Shown in pieces: positions 1 through 8,449 of a stretch of DNA of 64,000 bases. How positions within the stretch are numbered: the first letter of the stretch is position 1; every line of letters begins with the position of its first letter. A model generated the notes under the pieces. The model did not search any database, had not been told where the DNA came from, and was given only the letters and a program-made list of their open reading frames with translations. The DNA is from Fermentimonas sp. (lineage in GTDB: Bacteria > Bacteroidota > Bacteroidia > Bacteroidales > Dysgonomonadaceae), in NCBI GenBank assembly GCA_015478775.1, contig JADMKP010000008.1, positions 120,076-184,075 of the forward strand. The letters run 5' to 3'. The position numbers were made by a program, and so were the translations under genes.

Positions 1-437
1 CACCCGAACGATCGGGCACACTGCCAGTTGGGCAATTAGTAAAGGTTGCATTTAGCGGTATTTATAGCCAAACCAAGATGAATGAAATGATTTTGGGGAA
101 AGGTGGTATGGTTGCCTATCTTGGAACAAATGATGCTTATATAGCTGAACGTGCGGCAAGAGATGGTGATGAGAAATCGCTTCAGGTATTGCAGGCAATG
201 GCTTACCAGGTATCTAAAGAGATTGGTGCAATGTCTACAGTTTTAAATGGTAAGGTTGATGCCATATTGATAACTGGTGGAATTGCAAATAGTAAATGGT
301 TTTGTAACCTTATTAGTGAGAGTGTTTACCGAATTGCCCCTGTTCACCTCTATCCGGGAGAAGATGAGATGGGCGCATTGGCAGAGAATGCCACTCTTGC
401 GCTTGAGGGTGAAATTGAAATTAAAGAGTATATTTAA
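1..437 (+). CDS. buk: Butyrate kinase, C-terminal part (cut by window edge)
   Basis: Butyrate kinase of the acetate/butyrate kinase (ASKHA) family, interconverting butyryl-phosphate + ADP and butyrate + ATP in fermentation. The open frame enters at base 3 with PERSGTLPVGQLVK, so the upstream ATG at 78 is an internal Met, not the start. Visible family landmarks are the GTND stretch after KGGMVAYL and the glycine-rich ITGGIANS nucleotide-site segment, followed by the normal short C-terminus ending EIEIKEYI. About two thirds of the gene lies outside the window, so a phosphotransbutyrylase partner cannot be checked. The next gene starts 3 nt after the stop, implying an operon. Confidence 0.9.
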   Translation, partial: PERSGTLPVGQLVKVAFSGIYSQTKMNEMILGKGGMVAYLGTNDAYIAERAARDGDEKSLQVLQAMAYQVSKEIGAMSTVLNGKVDAILITGGIANSKWFCNLISESVYRIAPVHLYPGEDEMGALAENATLALEGEIEIKEYI

Positions 438-440
438 TTA

Positions 441-1634
441 ATGATATATATTTTTAATCCCGATCATGATTTGGCTATTGCCGATTTTAGCCCTAATTAT
501 ACTCCCCCTGCTTCTATTTTAAAGATGAAGGGGGATTTGGTTGTCTTGCCAATTTGGTACTCTGATAGGCATAAGGTTGTTGCGGATGGTGAGCAGAATA
601 TGCATTATTTTGAACATATAAAACGATTGCTCCCCATAAAATCGACTCTAATTAGTAGTGATGATATTATTAACTATGGGGGTACCGAATTAGTCCCATG
701 GGGTTGGAATCCTTTAATAAGGAATAGATTGCTAAAGATAGGTGTTTCTGCAAATGAACTTCCCACTACTGAATACTTAGAGAAACTGAGGGGTTATTCG
801 AACAGGCTGCATGCGGTTGAAATACTTAAGAATCTGCGAGAAGAGAATGATAAGTTAACAGGTGAATCGCATTATTTCACAAACCTTGATGATGTACTTA
901 AATACCTGAACTCAACCACTGGTAATAAAGTGCTAAAGATGCCTGTGTCGGGGAGTGGGAGAGGATTAATATGGATACTTGGTGAGATAACCGATAAACA
1001 AACCGATTGGTGCAGGCGCGTGATTAAAAAACAGGGAGGCGTGGTAGCTGAGCCTGTATTTGATAAAGTTTTAGATTTTGCTTTAGAGTTTGAGATCCAA
1101 TCTGGGAATATTGAGTTTGTTGGTTATTCTTTATTTAAGACAGCCTCTTCGGGTGCTTATTCAGGAAACTATTTGATGTCTGATGGGGCTATTGAGCAAA
1201 GATTATCGTCGTATATTCCAATATCACTCTTACACCATGTGCGTGAGTTAGTACAGCAAAATTTGAGTAGTAGGTTTTTTGATTACAATGGGTATGTGGG
1301 TGTTGATATGATGATTTGTAGAGATACAAACGAGAGTGTTGTTGAATATAAGATTCATCCGTGTGTTGAGATTAATTTAAGGATGAATATGGGAATTGTG
1401 TCACAAATCATTTATAATACTTTTATAGACCCAGGTAGTGAGGGGCGTTATTCAGTAGAGTATTTTAAAAAAGAGGCATCGGCTTTAGTGTTTCATGAAA
1501 AAATGCAACGGGAGAAACCGCTGATAATAGAAAAAGGAAAAGTTGTTTCCGGTTATCTTGCGTTAACTCCCGTTACACCAGCCACACATTATGTGGCATT
1601 TGTTTTATGCACCACCAACTCTGGGGACTTCTAG
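441..1634 (+). CDS. Conserved protein with ATP-grasp-like features, function unknown
   Basis: A 397-aa soluble protein with no signal peptide. It opens with MIYIFNPDHDLAIA and contains a glycine-rich KMPVSGSGRGL segment near residue 170 and a late HPCVEINLRMNMG motif. These resemble the nucleotide-binding loop and metal-binding Glu/Asn strand of ATP-grasp ligases. That is a fold-level inference from motif order; the substrate is unknown. It starts 3 nt after butyrate kinase and is probably cotranscribed. Its last 30 nt overlap the 3' end of the convergent 105-aa gene. I believe relatives occur as uncharacterised proteins in other Bacteroidales. Confidence 0.6.
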   Translation: MIYIFNPDHDLAIADFSPNYTPPASILKMKGDLVVLPIWYSDRHKVVADGEQNMHYFEHIKRLLPIKSTLISSDDIINYGGTELVPWGWNPLIRNRLLKIGVSANELPTTEYLEKLRGYSNRLHAVEILKNLREENDKLTGESHYFTNLDDVLKYLNSTTGNKVLKMPVSGSGRGLIWILGEITDKQTDWCRRVIKKQGGVVAEPVFDKVLDFALEFEIQSGNIEFVGYSLFKTASSGAYSGNYLMSDGAIEQRLSSYIPISLLHHVRELVQQNLSSRFFDYNGYVGVDMMICRDTNESVVEYKIHPCVEINLRMNMGIVSQIIYNTFIDPGSEGRYSVEYFKKEASALVFHEKMQREKPLIIEKGKVVSGYLALTPVTPATHYVAFVLCTTNSGDF

Positions 1635-1922
1635 TTTTTCAATCAGTTCGGTTGTAGCAGTATCAGAATAGATTCCATATGCATTTACCAATAGTCCTTT
1701 AAGATTATGCTTGGGTGATGAAATAGCATAGAGAATACTTTCAATATCTAGATCAGACATATCTTGAAATCGATATACTTCATCAATTTCAAACTCTTCG
1801 GGTTTTAGCAAATTTATATTCTCGGCACACTCCAAACCATCGTTTTTTAAGTTGAAGTTTGATGTGTAACCTCTTTTTGCTAATTCATTTATAGCTTCTG
1901 ATAATGTTGAATAGTTTCCCAT
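1605..1922 (-). CDS. Small conserved hypothetical protein (105 aa)
   Basis: A 105-aa acidic soluble protein beginning MGNYSTLSEAINEL with an N-terminal helix, then an EEFEIDEVYRF segment. The composition and ATG start look like a real gene rather than an antisense shadow. From memory, similar short Bacteroidetes proteins are labelled phosphoribosylpyrophosphate synthetase in databases, but none of the PRPP-binding or catalytic motifs of that enzyme is present, so I would not transfer the name. It sits 20 nt downstream of the M20 dipeptidase on the same strand and may share its transcript. Its 3' end overlaps the ATP-grasp-like gene by 30 nt. Confidence 0.6.
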   Translation of the reverse strand: MGNYSTLSEAINELAKRGYTSNFNLKNDGLECAENINLLKPEEFEIDEVYRFQDMSDLDIESILYAISSPKHNLKGLLVNAYGIYSDTATTELIEKLEVPRVGGA

Positions 1923-1942
1923 AATTTCCTGTTTTTTTAATT

Positions 1943-3316
1943 CTATTTTTTGAACTCTTCTGCAAAATATTTATAAAACAAAGGAATAGTTCTAATGCCA
2001 TTATAAAACTGCTCAAGTGGAAAGTTTTCATTTGGTGAATGTATTGCATCTGAACCGAGACCGAAGCCCATTAGCACAGATTTTGTTCCGAGTATCTCTT
2101 CGAAAGTAGCGATAATTGGAATGCTGCCTCCAGAACGAACAGGTACCGGTTCTTTACCATACACATCTGTAAATGCTTTTTCTGCTGCTCTGTATGCAGG
2201 TAAATCTATTGGACAAACATATGAAGGACCGCCATGTAAATATTCCACCTTAACTCTAACCGACTTGGGAGCTATTCCCTCGAAGTACTTAACAAACATA
2301 TCGGCTATTTTGTTGTGATCTTGATTAGGTACTAATCGTGTACTTATCTTGGCATATGCTTTTGAAGGAAGAACTGTCTTTGCACCTTCTCCTGTGTATC
2401 CGCCCCAGATTCCACAAACATCAAATGTTGGTCTGATGCCTGTACGTTCGTTGGTACTATATCCCTCTTCGCCAAACACCTCTTCTATATCAAGTGATTT
2501 CTTGTAGTTCTCAATAGAGAATGGAGCTTTTGCCATCATTTCGCGTTCTGTATCAGAAACTTCAATAATGTCATCGTAAAATCCTGGTATTAATATCTTT
2601 CCGTTATCATCCATTGTTTGTGCAATCATTTTAGAAAGCACATTTATTGGATTTGCAACTGCACCTCCAAAAAGACCGGAGTGAAGATCTACATTGGGGC
2701 CTGTTACCTCAACTTGCCAGTATGCCAGTCCACGTAGCCCTGTTGTTATTGAAGGTACATCGGGTGCTATCATAGATGTATCTGATACTAAGATGATATC
2801 CGACTTCAACAGCTCTTTATTCTCTTCGCAGAATTTGGGCAGGTTGGGGGAGCCTACTTCTTCTTCTCCTTCTATAAGGAATTTAACGTTGCATTTTAGG
2901 TCACCAGACTGCACCAGGTATTCGAATGCTTTGGCATGCATAAACGACTGTCCTTTATCGTCATCGGCACCACGGGCCCATATCTTGCCATCTTTTACAA
3001 CGGGTTCAAATGGTTCTGTATTCCAAAGATGTAATGGGTCTACCGGCATCACGTCCATATGTGCATATACCATTACGGTTGGGGCATCGGGATCGATTAT
3101 TTTCTCGCCATAGGTAACAGGGTTGCCTTCTGTTTCCATAACTACTGCTTTATCGGCACCTGCAGATAGTAGAATCTCTTTCCATTTCTCTGCAGCTTTG
3201 TACATATCGGGCTTGTGCTCGGGCAGAGAGGAGATGGAAGGAATTCGTATTAGTTCAAACAGTTCTTCGAGGAAACGATTTTCATGGGTTTTGACGTAGT
3301 TGTTTATTTTTTCCAT
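1943..3316 (-). CDS. M20 family metallodipeptidase (CNDP/PepV-like)
   Basis: A 457-aa di-zinc peptidase of the M20 family, expected to cleave dipeptides in the cytosol. The first metal His and catalytic Asp lie in VYAHMDVMPVD, the bridging Asp in RGADDDKGQ, the general-base Glu pair in IEGEEEVGSPN and a late metal His in GSDAIHSPNENFPLE. The insert between them (TGPNVDLHSGLFGG) is the usual lid/dimerisation region with its conserved His. Length matches the family. No signal peptide is seen. ATG start; upstream there is only a weak TAnnTTTG-like element on the minus strand. Confidence 0.88.
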   Translation of the reverse strand: MEKINNYVKTHENRFLEELFELIRIPSISSLPEHKPDMYKAAEKWKEILLSAGADKAVVMETEGNPVTYGEKIIDPDAPTVMVYAHMDVMPVDPLHLWNTEPFEPVVKDGKIWARGADDDKGQSFMHAKAFEYLVQSGDLKCNVKFLIEGEEEVGSPNLPKFCEENKELLKSDIILVSDTSMIAPDVPSITTGLRGLAYWQVEVTGPNVDLHSGLFGGAVANPINVLSKMIAQTMDDNGKILIPGFYDDIIEVSDTEREMMAKAPFSIENYKKSLDIEEVFGEEGYSTNERTGIRPTFDVCGIWGGYTGEGAKTVLPSKAYAKISTRLVPNQDHNKIADMFVKYFEGIAPKSVRVKVEYLHGGPSYVCPIDLPAYRAAEKAFTDVYGKEPVPVRSGGSIPIIATFEEILGTKSVLMGFGLGSDAIHSPNENFPLEQFYNGIRTIPLFYKYFAEEFKK

Positions 3317-3423
3317 TTTAATTTTATGTTTTTAGAATTGCAAATTATTGATTAAGGCAAACATACAAAAAACTATTTTTTTAGCCTCTGGTTAGCTATT
3401 CTAATTTATAATTTTTTATTCAA

Positions 3424-4326
3424 TTAAATTCCCTTTACATTCATCTTGAGGGTGTATACAGAAGTTCTTGCGGTAATAAAAAGAACATCTTTGTTTTTAC
3501 CTCCGAAACATAAATTAGAAGGCGATTCGGGCACGCTAATCTCTTTAATTAATTCTCCTGCAGGTGAATATACCCACACCTTTCCCATAGTTAAATATAT
3601 ATTGCCTTGGTTGTCAATTGCCATGCCATCAGACCCTTCTTTTGCAAATAATGTTCTGTTTGAAAGAGTGCCATCTTCCATGATATCATACTTCCATATC
3701 TTGCGATCGTTAATATCAGCAACATATAATGATTTTCCGTCTGGTGTACCAATAAGTCCGTTTGGCTGAATATATTTGTCGGAAACTAAGGTAGCTTCGC
3801 CTTGGGGTGTAACGTAATATACTCCACGTGTATCTTGAATTTCTGAGTGACCATCCTTCCAATAGGGTCTATGATAGTAGGGGTCGGTGAAATAAATTCC
3901 TCCATTGGGTGACTCCCAAACATCATTTGGCCCATTAAGGTGCTTTCCTTCAAAGTCTTCAAATATAACCTTGTACTCTTTGTTCTCGTTAAAAGCAATT
4001 ATGCGATTAAACTCATCGGCGCAGGATAATAACTCGTCTTTGGCATTAAAGTACATGCCATTTGAGCGTTCTGTGCCCTCTAACCACAGTGAAACTCCTT
4101 TTCCCTCTTCCCACACATAAATCTTATCGTTTGGTTGATCTGTAAAATAAACTATGCCCTTAGAGTTAGCTGTGGAGCCTTCTGTAAAAGAATAACCTGT
4201 TTCTACTTTCTCTATTTGTGCATCTTTTGCAATTATATCTTTATTTGAATTATTGTTGTTTTGTGCACACATTACAGTAATTGTTATTAATGTAAATAGT
4301 AGTGAAATTAGAGTAAGCTTTTTCAT
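3424..4326 (-). CDS. Exported SMP-30/gluconolactonase-like six-bladed propeller protein
   Basis: About 300 aa with an N-terminal signal sequence (MKKLTLISLLFTLITITVMC) and an SMP-30/gluconolactonase beta-propeller. Family landmarks include EGSTANSKG with VYFTD, NGPNDVWESPNGGIYFTDPYYH with the expected metal-ligand Asn/Asp, and a later SDGMAIDNQGNIY. These proteins hydrolyse sugar lactones; substrate unknown. The first in-frame codon (4344) is TTG; I use the ATG at 4326, which gives a clean signal peptide. The Cys after VM could be a non-canonical lipobox. It lies 36 nt downstream of a Gfo/Idh/MocA oxidoreductase, consistent with oxidation followed by lactone opening. Confidence 0.8.
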   Translation of the reverse strand: MKKLTLISLLFTLITITVMCAQNNNNSNKDIIAKDAQIEKVETGYSFTEGSTANSKGIVYFTDQPNDKIYVWEEGKGVSLWLEGTERSNGMYFNAKDELLSCADEFNRIIAFNENKEYKVIFEDFEGKHLNGPNDVWESPNGGIYFTDPYYHRPYWKDGHSEIQDTRGVYYVTPQGEATLVSDKYIQPNGLIGTPDGKSLYVADINDRKIWKYDIMEDGTLSNRTLFAKEGSDGMAIDNQGNIYLTMGKVWVYSPAGELIKEISVPESPSNLCFGGKNKDVLFITARTSVYTLKMNVKGI

Positions 4327-4362
4327 ATTAAGTTTATGATTCAATTAATTTATTATGATTTT

Positions 4363-5655
4363 TTATACAACAGGTCTTTGATAACCATTTCGATATGGTC
4401 GGGCAAGATGTTTTTGTGCTTCGGAGTGACCAGTGAGTGTGGAATTTCCGTCCCATTTAAGTTTGCTCTCGGTCTCGTAAGCTATCATGGCTAACTGTAC
4501 TGCGGTAGTAGAATTATGAGCATCTTCTATTTCACAGCTAATCATATTCTTATTGTTTGTTTTTACTGCGTTTATAAATTCAGCTACATGTTTTTCTTGC
4601 ATATCTGGAGTTGGTATTTCCATTGATGCATGTTCTACATCACGCGTCTTTAATACTATGTTGTTGTCTGAAGCAAAAAGAGTTCCTTTATCTCCATAAA
4701 AGAAAACACCATTATTGAACATAGGATTTAAATCGCCTGTTCCCCACATTCTATGTTCCCAAACAACAGGGATACCATTAAATTGCATTATGGCATTTAA
4801 TGTGTCGGGTGTGGTTATTTTATCTTTTAGTACAAATATACCCCCTGAGGCTTCAACAATTTCCGGCATGTTAAATCCCATAATAGTTCTTATTATATCG
4901 ATGTTGTGAATTCCCCAGTCGACTAAATGACCATTGCCATATTCTTTTTCAAGTCGCCATGGACCGTGCCCTATTGCAGGACTGTAAGGCAGCAAGGGGG
5001 CGGGACCACACCACGCATCCCAGTCGAGTGAAGCCGGAGGAGTTTGTGGTGTTGTATCATGTGTACCGGGATTAAAATGAATATTTGCACCAATCTGATA
5101 TATTTTTCCAATTTGCCCTTCTTCTATTATCTGTTTTGCTTTTTTAAAAGCTTCATTTTGTCTTCTTTGAAATCCAATCTGTACAATATTTCCTGCCTTT
5201 TTAGCAGCATTTACCATTGCTCTGCCTTCATCTACATCATATGCAAGTGGTTTTTCGCAATAAATAGGCAAGCCTTTCTCACATGCGTCAATAAACTGTA
5301 ATGCATGCCAATGGGGTGGAGTGCCAATTATAACTGCTTCAATGTCTGTTGAGTTTAATAAGTCTTTATACTCTTTAAAGCCTTTTGGTTTAGTTCCTTG
5401 CAGGGTATTTAATTCATTAATACTATTATTGAGATGGTCAGAATCAACATCGGCTACAGCAGTTATCTCTACACCTCCTGCTTCTAGGGCTGCCTTGGCA
5501 ACAACCATTCCATACCAGCCACTTCCAATAAGGCCTACCTTTAAATTCTTATTTTGTGATATTGTAGATACTGATGCTAGACCTTTATTTGAGATGCCAG
5601 TTGCAAAAGCCATAGTTGCTATTGATGAGTTTCTGATGAATTTTCTTCTATCCAT
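4363..5655 (-). CDS. Gfo/Idh/MocA family oxidoreductase with Tat-type signal
   Basis: A 430-aa NAD(P)-dependent sugar oxidoreductase. The N-terminus MDRRKFIRNSS resembles a twin-arginine export signal, followed by a Rossmann fold with VGLIGSGWYGMVV and later YCEKPLAYD, the usual EKP motif whose Lys is catalytic in this family. The C-terminal half has GHLVDWGIHNID, matching the Asp/His region of the substrate domain. Length is typical of the exported Bacteroidetes group. ATG start. It precedes the SMP-30 lactonase by 36 nt on the minus strand, forming a plausible two-step sugar oxidation pair. Substrate not readable from sequence. Confidence 0.87.
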   Translation of the reverse strand: MDRRKFIRNSSIATMAFATGISNKGLASVSTISQNKNLKVGLIGSGWYGMVVAKAALEAGGVEITAVADVDSDHLNNSINELNTLQGTKPKGFKEYKDLLNSTDIEAVIIGTPPHWHALQFIDACEKGLPIYCEKPLAYDVDEGRAMVNAAKKAGNIVQIGFQRRQNEAFKKAKQIIEEGQIGKIYQIGANIHFNPGTHDTTPQTPPASLDWDAWCGPAPLLPYSPAIGHGPWRLEKEYGNGHLVDWGIHNIDIIRTIMGFNMPEIVEASGGIFVLKDKITTPDTLNAIMQFNGIPVVWEHRMWGTGDLNPMFNNGVFFYGDKGTLFASDNNIVLKTRDVEHASMEIPTPDMQEKHVAEFINAVKTNNKNMISCEIEDAHNSTTAVQLAMIAYETESKLKWDGNSTLTGHSEAQKHLARPYRNGYQRPVV

Positions 5656-5785
5656 TTTACTTGTTGTTAATTATCAAACGGTTAATAATAGATTAATGCT
5701 AATTAGTAAAACGTATTTGTTGTTGAAATGTTTAATGATATTTAATAGATATAACTATATAGTAAGTAAAATAAAAGTTTTAATA

Positions 5786-6226
5786 TTACAGCCGCCTATA
5801 TATACCCAGGTATATTCTTCTTAGTAAAGGATTTGAAAACCATAGCTTTTGATTTAACATCCAGCGGAAATTGTCTTTTTTAATCTTTCTGTTATTCCTT
5901 AATATTGCTGTTACTTCGGCTAAAATATTGTTTTTTTTGCAATACTCTCTTGTGGTTAAGTTACCATCACCCCTTAAAGTAATGGTATCACCATCAATCT
6001 TCTCTATTCGGTGTATTACATAGTTACCATCATCTGTCTTTGCAAGTACGATATTTCCTTTTTGTATAGATTTGTTGTCTATAGGACTGAGTTTGATTTC
6101 ATCTGTTCTAGGTCTAATGAATGGGAGCATACTGTTTCCTTTTGAAGGAATAACTACATGATACCCAGCATCTATCTCAGTAAGAATATGTGAAAAATAT
6201 GTTTCGTTTTGTAATATTAATTGCAT
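5786..6226 (-). CDS. S24/S26-type serine peptidase-like protein (Ser/His type)
   Basis: A 146-aa protein of the S24/S26 signal peptidase superfamily. PSKGNSMLPF carries the nucleophile Ser32, and DDGNYVIHRI carries His72, forty residues later, as in SipW/archaeal-type (Ser/His) signal peptidases rather than bacterial Ser/Lys LepB. The following DGDTITLRGDGN matches the next conserved strand. Unlike true signal peptidases there is no N-terminal transmembrane anchor, so membrane targeting is unclear. It stands alone between a divergent peptidase gene and the oxidoreductase. Such orphan peptidases sometimes act on secreted or ribosomal peptides, but no peptide precursor is recognisable here. Confidence 0.7.
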   Translation of the reverse strand: MQLILQNETYFSHILTEIDAGYHVVIPSKGNSMLPFIRPRTDEIKLSPIDNKSIQKGNIVLAKTDDGNYVIHRIEKIDGDTITLRGDGNLTTREYCKKNNILAEVTAILRNNRKIKKDNFRWMLNQKLWFSNPLLRRIYLGIYRRL

Positions 6227-6322
6227 TTCAGTATAGTCCTAACTTTTATACAGGAACAAATATAATAATTTTAAGGTTTTAATTATAAGTATTGTTTATA
6301 TAGTAAATGAATTCGATTTTTA

Positions 6323-6330
6323 TATCTTTG
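6323..6330 (+). promoter_or_regulatory. Bacteroidetes-type -7 element (TATCTTTG)
   Basis: TATCTTTG fits the TAnnTTTG consensus of the Bacteroidetes primary sigma factor and lies 22 nt before the ATG of the metallopeptidase lipoprotein. A correctly spaced -33 TTG is not obvious. Confidence 0.45.
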
Positions 6331-6352
6331 TTTTAGTTTTATAATCAATAAT

Positions 6353-8416
6353 ATGAAGAAATTTAAACTTAATAGTCTATTTATTTTGATGGCTGGGTTA
6401 ATGATGGCTTGCACTACAAATAATAAAAGTATAAATGATATGCAACTATCGGGTAATATATCCGAAAAGGTAGTTGCCGAGACAATCACAGAGTTGAAAG
6501 ATTCGCTAGGTGATAATTATACTTTTAGAATAGAACGAGGTGTAAAACAGGTAGCCGCTTTGTGGCGTGAGTCTGATGGTTCGCAAGATGATTTTGTACA
6601 GTTTTGTATGAGTTCCTTTGTTTCAGAAGATAGTCAGCTTGAATTATTATACAACACATTGGAAAGAAACTTTGAAGTGATTAATGGCTATTTTCATAAA
6701 ATGAACGTTGAGCTGAAAATGCCATTACAACTAGTTGGACCTGATATCAGCCCGGTTGACATGATGTTTGGGAGCTATAGTAGTTCATCACATTTGACAG
6801 AGGATTTATATTCTAATAAAATTGCTTTTCTAACTGCACTTAATTTTCCATTCTACTCACTTGATGAAAAGACCGAGCTTGGTGAAAATTGGAGTCGCAG
6901 GGAGTGGGCATATGCACGTATGGGCGATAGATTTACTTCACGTGTTCCTTCTGATATCCAGCAACATATTTCTAAAACAATGACTGAGGCTGATACTTAT
7001 ATCTCCGACTATAATATTTTTATGGATAAGCTGAGGAATGATGATGGTATTCAACTTTTCTCTGATAATATGAAGTTGATATCTCATTGGGGACTTAGAG
7101 ATGAATTGAAATCTAATTATGCGGATATAGATAACGGTTTGGAAAAACAGCGTATGATATATCGTGTTATGGAGCGCATTATTGATCAATCGATTCCAAC
7201 ACAAGTTATAAATAGAGGTGAGTTTACATGGAATCCTTTCTCCAATGAGATATTAAATAATGGTGAAAAAGTAAGTGTCATTCCTGAAGAGACTGGCAGA
7301 TATGAGGTATTCATTAAAAATTTTCAGGCAGTTCGACAGCTGGATCCTTATTCTCCTCATTATAAAACACAACTTGATCGTTCTTTTGATGGTACAATGG
7401 AGATTCTTCAAAAAGATGTTGAGAATTTATTCTTAGGACTGGTATCATCGCCGCTGGTAAAAGAGGTGGCGGAACTTATCAAATTGAGATTAGGGCGCGA
7501 CTTACAGCCTTTTGATATTTGGTATAATGGTTTTGGATCTGACAAAAGTATGGGTGAAGAGGAGTTAAACGCTATTACTTCTCACAAATATCCTAATGCT
7601 GCAGCATTAGAGGCAGACTTACCAAATATATTAGTGAAATTGGGATGGTCTACCGAAAAAGCAAATGAGATAAGCTCGCTTATAACAGTTGATGCGTCAC
7701 GTGGAGCAGGTCATGCATGGGGATCAGCAATGCGAAATGATGTGGCACGCTTGCGTACAAAAATTGGTGAGAGTGGTATGGATTATAAGGGGTATAACAT
7801 TGCTATACATGAGTTTGGACATAATGTAGAGCAAACCATTACAATGAATGATGTTGATTTATATATGTTAAATGGTGTGCCTAATACTGCATTTACTGAA
7901 GCTGTAGCTTTTCTGTTTCAGAAACGAGATTTGGAACTTATTGGATTGCAAAATCCTAATCCGGAAGATGAGTATTTTGAGGCATTGGCAACTTTCTGGA
8001 ACTCATATGAGATTATGGGTGTTTCTCTTGTTGATATTCAGGTATGGGAATGGTTATATGCAAATCCTGATGCAACTCCTGCACAGTTAAAAGAATCTGT
8101 TATTTCCATTGCAAAAGATGTATGGAACAAGTATTATGCTGAGGTATTGGGCGGTGAAGATGAAACTTTACTGGCAATATATTCACATATGATCGACAAT
8201 CCGCTTTATCTTCCAAATTATCCTATTGGCCATTTGATAAGTTTTCAGATTGAGCAAGAGGTTGAAGGAAAGAATCTTGCAAGCGAGATGGATAGAATGT
8301 ATACGCAAGGAAGCATTGTTCCTCAAATATGGATGAAGAATGCTGTGGGTTCGCCTATCTCTATTGAACCATTGCTGAGTGCAACAAAAGAAGCACTTAA
8401 AGCAATTAAGAATTAA
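6353..8416 (+). CDS. Lipoprotein zinc metallopeptidase-like protein (HEFGH motif)
   Basis: A 687-aa lipoprotein: hydrophobic N-terminus ending MMAC with Cys20 as the likely lipidated residue. The central HEFGH motif (His486, Glu487, His490) is a zinc-metallopeptidase active site. A downstream FTEAVAFLF places Glu516 26 residues later as a candidate third ligand, the arrangement of gluzincins such as dipeptidyl peptidase III (M49) or M3. I do not recognise the exact family. An M20 amidohydrolase follows 33 nt downstream and is probably cotranscribed, suggesting periplasmic peptide trimming followed by cytosolic hydrolysis. The -7 box TATCTTTG precedes it. Confidence 0.75.
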   Translation: MKKFKLNSLFILMAGLMMACTTNNKSINDMQLSGNISEKVVAETITELKDSLGDNYTFRIERGVKQVAALWRESDGSQDDFVQFCMSSFVSEDSQLELLYNTLERNFEVINGYFHKMNVELKMPLQLVGPDISPVDMMFGSYSSSSHLTEDLYSNKIAFLTALNFPFYSLDEKTELGENWSRREWAYARMGDRFTSRVPSDIQQHISKTMTEADTYISDYNIFMDKLRNDDGIQLFSDNMKLISHWGLRDELKSNYADIDNGLEKQRMIYRVMERIIDQSIPTQVINRGEFTWNPFSNEILNNGEKVSVIPEETGRYEVFIKNFQAVRQLDPYSPHYKTQLDRSFDGTMEILQKDVENLFLGLVSSPLVKEVAELIKLRLGRDLQPFDIWYNGFGSDKSMGEEELNAITSHKYPNAAALEADLPNILVKLGWSTEKANEISSLITVDASRGAGHAWGSAMRNDVARLRTKIGESGMDYKGYNIAIHEFGHNVEQTITMNDVDLYMLNGVPNTAFTEAVAFLFQKRDLELIGLQNPNPEDEYFEALATFWNSYEIMGVSLVDIQVWEWLYANPDATPAQLKESVISIAKDVWNKYYAEVLGGEDETLLAIYSHMIDNPLYLPNYPIGHLISFQIEQEVEGKNLASEMDRMYTQGSIVPQIWMKNAVGSPISIEPLLSATKEALKAIKN

Positions 8417-8449
8417 ACGGCAAATAAACTTCTATTATACTTATAATTA

